Translations under genes and position numbers: made by a program
NCBI GenBank assembly: GCA_036345935.2
Contig: JADWOT020001399.1
Coordinates: 62,001-126,000 of the forward strand
Direction: 5' to 3'
Origin: Taenia hydatigena
Lineage: Eukaryota > Platyhelminthes > Cestoda > Cyclophyllidea > Taeniidae
DNA: 64,000 nucleotides
The notes under the pieces: generated by a model
Database searches by the model: none
The model's input: only the letters and a program-made list of their open reading frames with translations
Told to the model about the DNA's origin: nothing
Shown: in pieces, positions 37,400-50,300 of the stretch
Layout of the letters: each line of letters starts with the position of its first letter
How positions within the stretch are numbered: the stretch's first letter is position 1

Positions 37400-38160
37400 C
37401 ACCTAAACTGATTCACTTACCCACTCATCCAGCCATCTAACTGAGTAGCACTTGAAGTAATTGACCTATTGACAAGAGACTTAACTTTTTCAGTAGCATA
37501 CTCAAACATGCTAAAGATAGATTTCCTGTTCATGTAATTTAGAATGGGTACCAGACTCAATAATATTGAAATGACTTACGCAAATGAAGCAATGCACGGG
37601 ACGAAGAGAGGAGAGATGCTATTTGCATAGCTTGCCTCCGATTTCTACTGTTGATATCCGCTTTGGTCTTTTGACTTCTCCGTAACGGCGGGATGGGTGA
37701 TTATGAGTGATGTGTAGATGAAGAGAGGCGCCAGAAGCAAAAAAAATGACAGAATATTTAATAGGAAGGAAAACGAAGCAGAGGAGAGGCATTGATGGCA
37801 AACTAAATTAGAGGGGCGATTCACCGAGGGAAGATAAGCAGCAGGATGCAAAACAATACGTAGTCAATCATATCCGACTCTGTTGTGCGATGGACCATTT
37901 CGAAACCACACGTGCAAATCGATTAGTGGCACGTGTCATCGCCGTTCGATGTTGAACTTAGGCGTTACCCCTTGCGGATGCTTTCGTGGGAGCAGACATC
38001 ACTTCTCTTCGTGTCTTCTGTGCTTGGACCGGTCTCTCTGCATCACGGCGAATGCATTGTCGACGGAGGAGGATAAGACTGACCACCAATATCAATGTGC
38101 TTTGAATTAAATGCGCTGCCATGTCTAGACTGCTTTGCGTCAGCCTTTTATTTCTATTTT
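37400..38160 (+). repeat. First unit of diverged tandem duplication
   Basis: This block is collinear with 38320-39010. Pairs include TTGACTTCTCCGTAACGGCGGGATGGG here against TTGACTTTTTAAACTACGCAACGGAAGGTTGGG there (each compared in parts). Near the ends, ATGTGCTTTGAATTAAATGCGCTGCC is matched by GATGCGCTTTGATTGAAGTGTGCTACC. Unit spacing is about 0.9 kb. The plus strand is purine-rich in both units. No coding function is recognised, although a 124-codon minus frame overlaps the end of this unit. Confidence 0.5.
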
Positions 38161-38319
38161 TTTTGGGGAAAGAAGCCATTGGCGACAAACTCGGAAGATT
38201 AGTTGTGTGAGAGGCGAAGGTGAGACGTCCACAGAAGAGAAGTAGAGGAGAGGATGGAGAAGGGTCATAACCGGATATTTCTGCACAGTGCTGTAGCACT
38301 GCGTTCCTTATTCCTTGTC

Positions 38320-39010
38320 CTTTTCCTTCCACATTCTCCTAAATACTTTTGTTTGCACATTTCTCCAGCCATGTACTCAAGTGAAGTATGTAGGGATGTA
38401 AATTTCTTAAAATCAATACACTTGAAGACGTTCTTCACGGTTTACCTTGACAAGTAAAATGCACTAGTTACGGCAATACTGGAACGACGACGCACGTGAA
38501 TGAGTTGAGTGAGGAGAAGTTTAAGATGAAGCAGGAGAGAAGGAGAAGGTGGTAACATAAATTACTTTTAATTTCTAGAATTCCTATCTGCACTGGCCCT
38601 TTGACTTTTTAAACTACGCAACGGAAGGTTGGGAAGTCACTGAGAGATTGGGATGGAGGCTGTGCAAGTGAAGTTTGAGAAGTGGAACGTGGGTAAGCAT
38701 ATAACGAAGCGGGACTGAGGCAGTAAGGAGGAACTGGATGGTGGAAACGATTATAACGTGGGAGGCAAGATGAATAATAGAGGGCTGTGGAATGCGTATA
38801 CAAGTGTGCGGTGGTTATTTGTGTGATTAACCTCCTCTGATTGGGTCGGTGACAGGGGCTTCGAGATGGCTCCTTGTAAGCAGGCGTTGTTTGTCTTTGT
38901 GCTTCATAGTGACGTGAGGGAGACGGAAGGAAAAAAGAAAATCTACTAGTACTGATGCGCTTTGATTGAAGTGTGCTACCTTGCCTCGGTAAAGTATGCT
39001 AGTGTAAGTG
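38320..39010 (+). repeat. Second unit of diverged tandem duplication
   Basis: Partner of 37400-38160, heavily diverged, same orientation. See that entry for the matched words. Boundaries are approximate. Confidence 0.5.
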
Positions 39011-41149
39011 CAGCATGAACGTTATTTAAAAAGAAGTCCCCGAGGGCAGCGTTGCTTGATCGACGCAAGCGAGAATTAGACTGACTAGTCCATTACTTTG
39101 CCACCAGAAAAGCGCTCTCCAGCGGATGTGAGCATGAATTGTTGAGTTTTAATTTGACGCGATCGCTGCGAGGTGAGACCCTTTGAAACTGCTGCATGCG
39201 ATGCATGTTTGACGGAAGTTCTGCAAGTCGCTGGCAAGGAAGGGCCACAAGTATTGTTTGCTCGAGGTCTCTACCGTCTTTTGCTCTCATGCTCCATTTG
39301 CCTAAGCAACTTTCTAGGAAAGGTTTGCAATAATGAACCTGCGACTACTATAGGCTTGGTAGACATGGCGACTTTTGACTGCTATAGGACTCATCCTCTA
39401 GGGCGAGTTACAGCCATTTCAGCTACATTCCCTATGCTGCCTTGCTAGTCAGACTCATCTCTTCAGCTGTAGACCTAGTGGGATGATGTCGAAAACCCAT
39501 CGTATATCAGGGCTCTGTCAGGATCGGTACTTTGCGTATTTCTATAGCAATGTATATTGGGCCTGCTCAAAAGAAGCCTACTCACTATATCACCATTCAT
39601 TGTAGTTTTGAGTGTTCTGCAGTATAGTGTTTTCGCATTGCCCTGCGAACTTCCTTTTCTGTGCTAAACTGTGAGGTTTTGTTGCTGCAGTTTCTCGTAC
39701 CATCGCGCAACTGAACGGTCCTTCTACTTCTCTGTTTCTAAGCAAGTCAGCGCTTGAAAATCTGAAATGTCTCGCTGTCAGGTAGTATGAAGTGCCTAAC
39801 CGTTGTAGAGGTGGCGAACAATTCACGATCTGTTGCACGTTTCGGTCTCATACTGTTGCAAAGTCTGATACTGGCGTGGGTGATGATATGTTCTCTTTAT
39901 TTTTCTCCACCCTGGGAAAGTGCACCACTCACGGCTAGCTGGTCCCAAAGTTTGGTAAGGCTTGGAACGCTGCTTCAGTTTCTTGTAAAAGCACTAAAAG
40001 GCAGTAAATTTTTGTCTTAACTAGGGCTGCGCCTGTGTGTCTTTCCATTTAGGCATCCCTTGCTTTCATCTGGGCAACCATTTATTTAGGACTCATAACC
40101 TATCCTCTCAAATCTGTGTACCCATTCACTCATTCATCATCTTCAAGCCCCATATTTGTATCATCTGCTCTTTTAGAGGAAGTACAAGCCAAACATTATG
40201 GGAACTTGCAACAATAAGCACCTTTCCTCCTGTTTCAATTGCGATTTCACTATGAAACGCGAATATGCACTTGTCTTAGAAGAAATATAGTTCGCCATCA
40301 TGTATTTAGATGCAGATTATGATAGTCATGTCGTTGTTGCTACCTGTTGAGGTTCCGGCGGGAGGCAACTTAATGCCACTTTTTTCATTCGTGAGCACTT
40401 CTGCGTTAGCTGCAGTGGCGAAGAAATAAGGGACGATAATCTGTGTACAGTCCCTGCAAATAAGCGAAATATGACAGCTGGAATGGAGACGCGATTGGCA
40501 AGATGCGTTAACTAGAATGCGAGTTTTGTGTGCTATACCAGTTAACTTTACGATTTAATCACATAGGTGAAAATGAAGGCTGTCATTAATATTCAGCAGA
40601 AAGTAGAGCAGACGCTAACGCCCAAATTGTGCCATATACCTCGTTGAAAGCTAAATGAAGTCTTTTATCTATGCTGTGCTAACATAATTTACTTGGATTA
40701 TGCTATTTATCGTCAAAAATGGGATCAAAAATAACAAGATGAAGAAATAAAGGAGCACCAAAGGTGCAAAGCAATTAATATGGAAGACAAAATATAAGCC
40801 ATTCTTTCGCTTAAGCTTGGTGATTAGTGCGAGAGTTTCATTTTTTAATGTTTAAAATGATCTAGAACGCCATTTTTGCTACTAGCGGCTCATTCTAATG
40901 CAGACATGCTGAGACATTTTTTGCTTGGAAAGCAAACAAGTTATTCCTTATCCATACAGCAAATATTTCAATTAGTGCACTATGATTGTCAATCTGTTTG
41001 GATGCAGGTCACTAGCATGGAAAGCTGCCAAAACAAAGGAAGCCACAGTCGTAAGATGAATTGATTACCTTTGCTTGTTGTCGGTCTAAAAATAGCCAAT
41101 AAAGTTTGAATGCTTGAAACAAAGTTTGCGAAACCATCCATGACGTCCT
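39011..41149. other. No gene recognised
   Basis: Short open frames only, the largest being 91 codons on the plus strand at 39173-39448. None has a recognisable domain. Confidence 0.4.
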
Positions 41150-42020
41150 CTCAACGCGACCTGTTTGCTGATAGCAATGTTGATGCAGGTGGATCTCAAT
41201 CTATCGAGCTGTTTGACGTCAACACTGGCATAGAACTCTCAATCGAGGACCGTGAAGATGTGGAGGAGACCTTGTGACTGGAAGACGTAGTGTCCGCAAC
41301 GGAAGGCAGCGTATCATCTAGGCTGGCTGAGGAACCTCCCGTATCAAATGCGAATGCTTCCAATGGAAAAGTTGAGGAGTCCGCCGTTGGATCAAGAGAA
41401 TGTTAGGCCGCAGTAGCATACACATAGACAAAAATGCCGTGTAAAGCGCTCTGTAATTATGCATTGCATGTAATCATGCAAATATGCTATTTTCCTTCAC
41501 ATATGCAAATTCCAGCAGAAAAGTTGGCAGAATTTCCGGAGACTTCAGCGTTTATGAAAAAGGTTAGCATCAAAACCCGGCTACGAAGCAGCATGTTGCC
41601 AGTCCAATTCGCATTTTGCAATGCATGAAATGCAGGGGACAGCTGGTGCTTGTAGGAACAGAACCGCAAGAACTCTATTATATTGCGGAAACGCTGCCAC
41701 CATCAAGGAGTACTAATTGTCGTGGAATCTCGGAATTTCGAAGAATTCACAACATGAGAAAAATGCGGCTGAAAGTAAACAACAAGCGTTCGACTTATGA
41801 TAAGCTGCGGAAAGGAAATTAGGCTCGCAATATTACTCGTACCGAAGGGTTATGCGATAAGCTCACATTTAGAGAAGCTGTTAAAATGAATGCTACCATG
41901 GAAATGCATCGGTACAAGATGGCTATGAAGTATATATAGTTGTATAACAGAGAACTGCTTTGTATAGAAAAACCGACTTAATACTTCGAGAACATTCACA
42001 GATCGCCTCACAAAACAAGT
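41150..42020 (+). pseudogene. Decayed coding unit, first of two tandem copies
   Basis: An acidic open stretch beginning with an ATG near 41.14 kb contains GIELSIEDREDVEETL. It is broken in frame by TGA (41275-41277) and TAG (41404-41406). A later frame carries PIRILQCMKCRGQLVLVGTE and SEFRRIHNMRKMRLKVNN before a stop near 41.82 kb, then MNATMEMHRYKMAMKYI and FENIHRSPHK between further stops. Frame changes and stops point to a pseudogene. Aligned with the second copy at 42.18-43.07 kb, many differences fall at third codon positions in this frame, which supports ancestral protein coding. I do not recognise the protein. A multi-exon gene with short introns is a less likely alternative. Confidence 0.5.
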
Positions 42021-42176
42021 TTGCTACTGGCTGAAAAGACCACTGCTTGTAAGCAGTCAGGAATTTTGTCATCAGTCTATTGGATTATAACTGCATTTTA
42101 TTGGTTAAAATCGAACCACTGGTGCGTCGCAGCATAGCTTAAATATCAACTAGTGATGTTCGCTATCTTATCCATG

Positions 42177-43070
42177 TTGGGCTCTTAAGAAGAACTCTTC
42201 GATGGAAGAAGCGCAGAAAACACTTCTGCAGATAGACCTGACTCTCTCCCACTGTTTGCAGTCTGCTTCAACCAAGAACTCTCAATCCAAGACTGGCAGG
42301 CGGTAGACGAACTCTAAAGCTGGGATGGTTGGTCCCGGGAATGCATGATTACTTACATCCTGGGATGTCTGCGGAATATAATTTAACAAATTCAGAGGTC
42401 CCTATTAATAGAATTGTGGTAACTTGCTTTGGAAGAAAAGACTACTGTACAAGAACAATCGAGAATTGGAAAAAAATACCTGCGAAATCTTTTTGTATAT
42501 ACACTACACATGAAGTCCACATCTTCATTCTATTCGGTTCGTCCTAGAAAAATTCTATTAGAAAAATGGATTGCACATGTTCCGATTTCGGAGTGAATAA
42601 GGCTAAATGGTACCAATTACGAATAGGGAAACATTATGTCCAAAATCCATTACGAGTTTCACAGTACATGAGATGACGTGGCGAATTGGCACGCGTAGGA
42701 ACAAAATCGCAGGGTATCTGTGCCTTAGCGCATTTGATGCCTCCCATAAAATCTTCCAAGGCCTGCAGCTATTCAGAATTTCGCCACGGCCGAAACAACT
42801 GCAAAGCAGAATTGAATATCAATGATCGGCGCTCTAACTAAGATGACCTCCCAAAGAGATATAGCAAGGAAATATCAATGGAGCCGAAGAGCTATATAAT
42901 ATTTTCCCCGTTTGAAAAGTGGTAAAAATGAATGAATGCAACGACTAGTCTTCACCGGTATTAGTTGGCGAAGAAGTACAACTAGTCCTTACAACAAAAA
43001 TTCATTCAAAAGGAAATATCTACACCTTATTTAGAAAGTATTTAACGCTTACCTCATAAATAATGCGGAC
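42177..43070 (+). pseudogene. Decayed coding unit, second of two tandem copies
   Basis: Lies about 1.03-1.05 kb downstream of the first copy in the same orientation. Matching segments are LFDGRSAEN and QELSIQDW at the start, then NPLRVSQYMR, a TGA where the first copy has Cys, RGELARVGTKSQG and SEFRHGRN. MNAT, LHRY and RLPHK follow. Many in-frame stops are present. The two copies decay differently, so the duplication predates inactivation of at least one. Family not recognised. Confidence 0.5.
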
Positions 43071-43263
43071 AATCTCGAAAAGGAACTGATCGGTAGGAAC
43101 CTATGCTTCTGCCAAACAGCATATCAACAAAGCCTTTCTACTAAATGTTATCGATAATACGAACGAGTAAAAAGACAAATACCGCATTCATTTATAGCAT
43201 CACACATACTGGGAAATCGCTTTTGGCAAATCTAATAATAGCATTCCTGCGGGTGAGTTAACG

Positions 43264-44335
43264 ATGCTAGTAAATTGCCAAGTTATTAGTATTTGCATCA
43301 GGTTACTGCAATCAATCGAAGGGAAGATCAACCGGCTTTCCTGTTTAATAATTTGCATAGACGATGGCATTGATGGAATGAATCCTAACTACAATGATAA
43401 CCAAGGACAACTTCAAACATTCACTAGGAGGCACCGACATGGAAGTTGATGTAATAGCTGTATTAATAGCTGTTACAGCAAATGAAGACCTTGGATATCG
43501 TCTTACAAGCCAGAACAGAGAAGTATTAAGAGATCCTTTTATCCAGCATAACTTTTACTTACAAATGAGCTCATATTTGGTAATTGACAGCACAGAAGAA
43601 CCGCCAATTTATCTATGTACATGCAAATTGGACTGTTTAAGAAAGATGGTTTTGTCTAAATGAAGTGTATGCACGACTTGAAGTTTTGCTTGAGAGGGAT
43701 CGTTTTGCAATGGCAGACAAAGTCAAAGACGCAACAGTTCCTAGGGAGAATGTTTTACTTAGAGGAATTCGAAATGTCAAGTTTGTAGGTGGTATGGGAA
43801 TAAGACAGCAGAAATGTCGACACCATCCATTCCTTTTGGCAACACTGGTCATGCTGTGACTTTTAAAAACCAATTTATGGTTTAAGTACCAAAATTATAA
43901 TAAAATTAAAGGGCAATCAAGCGGCTGCTTTTATGCTGCGTCTTTTATTTTATAAATGTAAATTTTAAAGCTATAAAACTATGCTAGACATCAAATGGAA
44001 CGCATCCTATCCATTTATTTCCTTTGGGAAAGCTGGGCTTTAAGTTAGCCGCTTACTGCCATCTCGAACAAAAGCAATTAGAGGGACCGTATATGTTGTT
44101 AGAGAAAAAAATTGTTAATCTCAATTAAATTTTGGTTACGATAGGCAAAGACGGCTTTCTTAATGCTGTAAGACCTATGACAGGATCAGGTGCGTTCAAA
44201 ACCATGAATTATCGAGGCAGTTTTCACATTGCGGACTTCAATGTAATGAGCATGCCAATCGTAAAAATGTCGTTAGGCCCACAGAAGGATATCATGAAAT
44301 TCTGTTTCAAATCCTCCATTTCGGTATTTTTCTAA
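43264..44335 (+). other. Run of unassigned open frames, possible further relic
   Basis: Three plus-strand open frames follow the tandem relics: 43394-43663 (89 codons, with GYRLTSQNREVLRDPF and MSSYLVIDSTEEPPIYLC), 43665-43859 and 44132-44335 (67 codons, with GKDGFLNAVRPMTGSGAF). Their composition is more protein-like than typical chance frames in this window. I cannot link them with convincing splice sites or name a family. They may belong to the same decayed element as the two units upstream. Confidence 0.3.
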
Positions 44336-47300
44336 ATGACCACGAGACCAGTATCACTGACCATTGCCATGCTTAGAACAGGTGATTCAGTTCAAGTAAG
44401 CCACAAAATGCACAGCATTTTGCTACTAGTGCTTTAGAACACATAACAAGAATCAAGCTGTACCTTTAGCAATGTAACAAAAGTGTATTTAAAACACATT
44501 AGTGATTTTTTGTAAAGCCGGGGCAGAGAACTGCAAAAACCTTATTTATTTATGAAAGTTTACCGATATAAAAGCCATTCAGCTTGCAATGTAGATAAAA
44601 AATCAATTTATAAGTGTGTTGCTCCAACTTGCGTGCCTACTTTTGCTCATATATTCAATAAATTTTCTGATTTGCCTGGATATAGTTTAGTAACCACAAT
44701 AATGCAAGTCTGAAAGACTCACATGTTTGGAGTTTCTTCCCATTTGCAGTTGCTCCAATTTAGCAACATTATGTTCAGGTTGGTAGACAGACGATATTAA
44801 TAAAAAAGCGACCGCTCCCTGGGCTGAGTTATGGTCCCTATTCCTCGGTGATGCATTATAACAACGCAAGAAGTAATTACTCTCCTAAAGTAGCAGCTGT
44901 GCTGTGATGAAGATGGGCTGAGTAGACCTGCCTTACATATCTCACACCCAAAGCTAAAAGTGACGATGTGCCGCATTTACTTGTAAGAAGGTGTTCCCGG
45001 CTCTAAAATATCACAATTTAATGATATCTACGGTGTGACGGCGTGTAAAATGCTGACTTCGTCTTTTTCTCTGCATCGTACACCTTGCAATACCATCGCT
45101 ATTTAGGAATGACCTAGCAGGTGATTGGCGGCAGGACAATTTGAACCCTGTCGCAAATGAACAGGGTAGCTCTCTGGACTTCGGGAAGTCGTTGCCTTAG
45201 CTGTTTCGGTTTCGCTACCACATAAGCTGTGATTATGAAAAGATGTCTAAGACACCCAATCTTCTCATAGGAGAAATGGTGAACAGGAAGAGGGGGAAAA
45301 GGAGGAATTAAACATTCCCGTTGGTAAATAAAGATACTTGTTATTAGGTGCGTGACCTTCGTCTCTGATTCAAAGATCCACTGATCCGATCCCACCCATT
45401 GAACTTCACGGGCCAGTCAAATGTTGAACGATATTGTGGACAAACTATACCTTAATTAAATAGGCACCTTGAGATCATGAGCTGTGCAGATTAATAAACG
45501 GAAGGGAAGGAGATTCGAAAATCACTGTCGACAGTACCCTAGAATGGTAACATGATGAAGCCCAAATCTGCACCCTTCAACTTCATCGTCGACTCTAGCA
45601 GCATCTTGATACGACGAGTGGAAAAAGCGCAACAAATTTTGCGGTGTTGTTAGATTAAAATTCTATGAACTGATATGCATTTTAAGAGAGAAATATATCA
45701 TTCCATTATTGTTCTACAACGATACACCAACAGGACACACTAAAAGCGTTAACTTGCCTTCTGTAATCGCCGTTAAGGCTCTTCTAAAATAATTAGATCC
45801 ACCGCAGTGTGGGCATTGAGATCATCCATTTGTGCACATAGGGCTTGCCTACAAATTCGAAAAGGCGCTAGGACCAACCAAGTAGATGTTTTTGCTACTT
45901 TATAGGCTGCCGGTACGTGGTTTGTTTCATGCCCCTGTTTCCATAAATAATTGTCCAACTTCCAAGGTATACAAAATATTTTAGGGCACATTTGTTCAGA
46001 ACCGCACCGATGGCATGAATACAGTAAACCACGTGTGGATTTTGTTCAAGCGCATTTAAACAGGTTACATTTATACCTTGCATTGCATTTGGTTGAGAAA
46101 GACGTAAAACATTTGCAGGGGCCAATATAGATCACAAAGAAGGGGTACAATCGAGACTGTTTTTTGACCGCTTGTGACGGAGAACTTAAGGAGGAGGTCC
46201 TTGATGCGATTTTGGAACCTTACCTATGGGAAGAGATCCGTCATTTTTCCCCTATTTTTAGTTCAACTGCGCAATTTCATAAAGTGCTATACATAGCTTC
46301 AAAGAACATTCACCTATTTCCTTTTGGGTAGAGGGCACAAGTCTTAACAAAATTATGCTGGAGTGTTTGCCAACATTTACCTCCCAAGTGCAGTCCCACT
46401 TCACCATCGTACGGTATCCATGGTTCTTCAAAGACGCAACATTCTGAAAAACTCGGGCAGAATGTGCTTTGCTGATAGACAGAACGGGCTTGAGGGCTGC
46501 AGATTTGGTCCTAATGTTTAGCTACTCAGTTTTTACAATAAAGATGGTCGAGATGACCAGACAATTGTAAAGTCTAGCATGAATGCAAGATGCATATATA
46601 CAAAATGTGGCTGGAGCACTACCCAAGGCTGCCTAATGTTCTTTTGTTCAGTTTCAATCACAGGCTGCCATAATCAACGAATCAGACCAAGACGTAATTG
46701 TTTCCACCCTTATTAGTTTGCATAAAGCGTGAAGTGACAGTGCATTTGATTTTCTTCTGTCGATCTTTAATTAATCTAAATAGTGTTCGGTGGACAATTT
46801 GTGGCCACAATACTAGAGAGTTTTCCAAGCCTCGGCTGTATCTTTTAAATGTCAATCAATTTGCTCTATTGCTTAAACTAAAACAGACAACATTAATTTT
46901 GGAGAATCGTGTTATGCCATATGCACCAACATAACATGGAGAGCAACATTAGTGTGTGATGCTTGTTTTGTTGGAACGTGCCTTAATTTGACACTGCGTG
47001 GCTCGAATCAGTTTTGCATTAAATTTAAACTAGAACATATGCAAGTTAAAATAGAAGTCGAAGTAAGGGAAGAGTTAGCTTACATGTTACAGAATGGAGT
47101 GCATAAGATTCAAATAATGCCTCTACTTATTCTAAAAATATTAATGAGTTTATTCTCAAATCTATCTACAGTATGTCTGGGTAATATGCTTTTCTCCAAC
47201 AAAGATATTTGGGAGCATGGTGCCAGACAGAAGTTATTGTTGAGCTGTCTCTAAGAAGAGGGGTTGGCGTGATCTCAACAATGTCATTTCCACGTTTCTT

Positions 47301-50300
47301 GGTCAACTACCTCAACATGCTGACGGATCGCATGAGGCGAACTTCACGGAAGTACTTGCAGCTGAGGTTATGATCAAGACCAGACTTATATTTCTTTTTT
47401 GGTTTCAGTAAAGCACTGCAGGAATTAAAAACCTACAATTAATGTCAGCAAAGAGAAAAATACTGCCTATTAATCCTTAATGCGCAAAAACGAAATAAAA
47501 AGGCTATGAGCTAGTGCTTTGAGCAACTTAAAATTTGTGATTGTGGGAGGCGTATTTGATCTACCTGCTCGCTCTCTATCCTCACAGATACAGATTTACA
47601 ACATTTGCTATGATCCCGTTTTGTTGCTTGACTATCCATTTAGGCAAGTTGAAGGTGACCGATGCCATTACCGAAGGAGCGGTAACGGCGATAGAGGAAA
47701 TCGCATAAGGATTTGCTGCAGCTACGGGATCCATCATCTGCTAGTAAAGGGCAGTATGTTGTGTCACATCCAGATCTGCAGGAGCGACCGCAAGGAAGTT
47801 CGGACACCTGTGAATGGATGCACTGCGATCAACAAACAACACTAAAATTTACAGGCAGCGGCTTTGGTTTTTACTCCTCCCTCAAACACATTCACAAGTG
47901 ACGCCTGCCCAAACTGCGACCGCAAGAACAAATTAGGTGCGATTTCAAATTCTCGCCGCTGGTGAGAGCAAAATGGGCAAAATTTGTCGGAAGCTTGTTT
48001 CAAGAGGCATCGAATAAAATTGAAAAAGGGGGTGAGCTCACACGACCCAGGTAGGAGAATGCTGGGCATTGATGGCTGAGCATCTAAAAGTATAGCATGA
48101 TGGCATGTAATCAAAAAATCAAAACTTCAACTTTGAAAGTGAACGACTTCTTAATTGCGTAGATGAGGATAGTGCCTGATACTTTAGGTAGCGAAAACTC
48201 CACTTATGCAAAATCATGATTCTGAGTCAAGTCGACAGCGAACTGTGGCTCTTGTTGCCATGATGTATCGTAAGACATGTGTGGTGAAACCCAAATAAAA
48301 GGAGAATTTGGGAAATGCGTTGAGCTGCATTATCAGGGACATAGTTATCGGGCTTGTAAAAGTCGTCTAGTACAGCGATTGGACCTTCGAAAGAGGCCTT
48401 ATTTAAGATGGCTTTGTTAAGCCGTTGTCAAGACTTAGTTTTGCTTACTTTTCTGCACTCATTATTTTCCTCGCGAAGCACAGTAGAGTCGCAATGGGAC
48501 TTTAATTTGACTGTATTATTTATAAAGTAGACATCAGGAATGATATACGAACCTTCATTTTCCAGGTAAGGGCTAAAAACCATCCGCCATTTCGCATCCA
48601 TCTCAGCTGCAATCCCTTAAATGTTACTATTTATACAAGAATTTGTCTACAGTTATCGACCGGATGAGAATCGTTGCTTGGCGTATTAGCGCAGAGAAGC
48701 TTTGGGCTTGCTGGAACCTCTCGCTATCACACTTCATCCGATGCAATTCAATAGGTGTTAAGCAAAGCCTCGACATCGTCGGCGACATAGGGTTGACTTC
48801 AGCTTTTAGATCAGCCAAGCTCAACTTTAATTTTTCAAGCTAGTCCAACAGTGTGTGCCGTTGGGATTTTATGCAGGAGAAGAGCAGTTACAAGGAACGC
48901 GCATCCATTTGTGCATGCGACTTATTGCGAACTCTCGACCCCTCCAATTGGCCGTATGTCATCGGAATCATTCGCCAAATCTTTAAACAAACGCTGCGAA
49001 AAGCTATTTAGAGCGGTCATCCCATTCCATTAATAGCCGAGCAATCATAATTGAAATTTCAACGCGGAATTTTAAGGCTTCTTTGGCTAACGTACAGCGA
49101 AATGCTAATCCACTTGGCAAGGTCTAGCTTCTGATTACGGCTGAGATCCAACTACTCAATTTTACTTGAAAGTGAACCAGCTTATATGATTGACTTGAGC
49201 CACAACGCAGCGGTCTATGCAATTTCCATGTGTGCACATTGTTGAACGCTGCACTTAAATGGGTGCAATATGGTTTGCGGACGTTTCGAATCCTTAACTA
49301 ATTGTGAATGCCCATCTCATGCCTCAGTTTGACAGGTATGCTGTGATGATATGGTGATTTCACCGACTCAGAGAAGCACCGCTGTTCTGCACTTAGGCCT
49401 CTACATTGTGATTTTTTAAGAGGGTGAGAATTACTCGGAGAACCTTGCCTCCTAGTAGCCAAAAACTGGTTCAAACAGACCGTCTACTGCAGTAAAGAAA
49501 GGCTATTGATCCACGGGAGTAGACATCGTACTTTACTACTCGAGATGCATTACAGTTTTGCGGATTGGTCTTAGGCGAATATCACGCCATTGAAATAGCT
49601 GAAATTTAGTACCACAAGAGTGAATCCATATTTTGTGACACCTCAGAGTTTCCAAATTACACGATTAATCGGCAAAACAATAGAGTAGTAAGGTACTAAA
49701 ATCTTAATTTACCTCGTATCGCGGTGACTTAAAATAATACTAGGGCAAGTGATGTCTCAGACAGCAACCATAGTAGAGAGGTATTAAAGTAAAATCACCA
49801 AGTTATCTGTGAGTTAATTGCTCTCATCTCTTTTACTCCCATTTCCATAAATATCTGTAAAAAAGGAACCCATAAGCTGTTTGATTATTTACCTCCTTAC
49901 AGTCAATCTCGACGATGATTTATGACTTTGTCATACAAAGTAAAAGTCGACAGCAAAGGAAACGCTTTGTCTTTCTACTTAGACGTGTAATTTTGAACTC
50001 CGAAAGATGTGGTTTCGCATTGCTTCTATTTATAGCCCTAAAAATACCCACACTGGCCTTCTAATTGTATCCAAACTAACTATGGCTCATTGGATGCATA
50101 AATGTGGGCCGCAGTTGTGGTCTGAATGTGCAAAGTGCCAGCCTCATTGTCAAGGTTCCGATTATTTTTAGACAGTGTCTTATTTTCACTAAGACGTTTA
50201 AATCATATTTGTTGCTACACGAACTTGTCATTTAATCAGAAGATGAGTTTTGCTTAATCATATTAATCATGTAAAGAGGGCATTGCAAAGGCTAGTTTTA

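Noticed and set aside
37958..38332. 124-codon minus-strand open frame
   Set aside because: It lies across a purine-rich tandem duplication, and its Ser/Leu/Arg-rich composition follows from the DNA bias. The frame is not preserved in the other unit.
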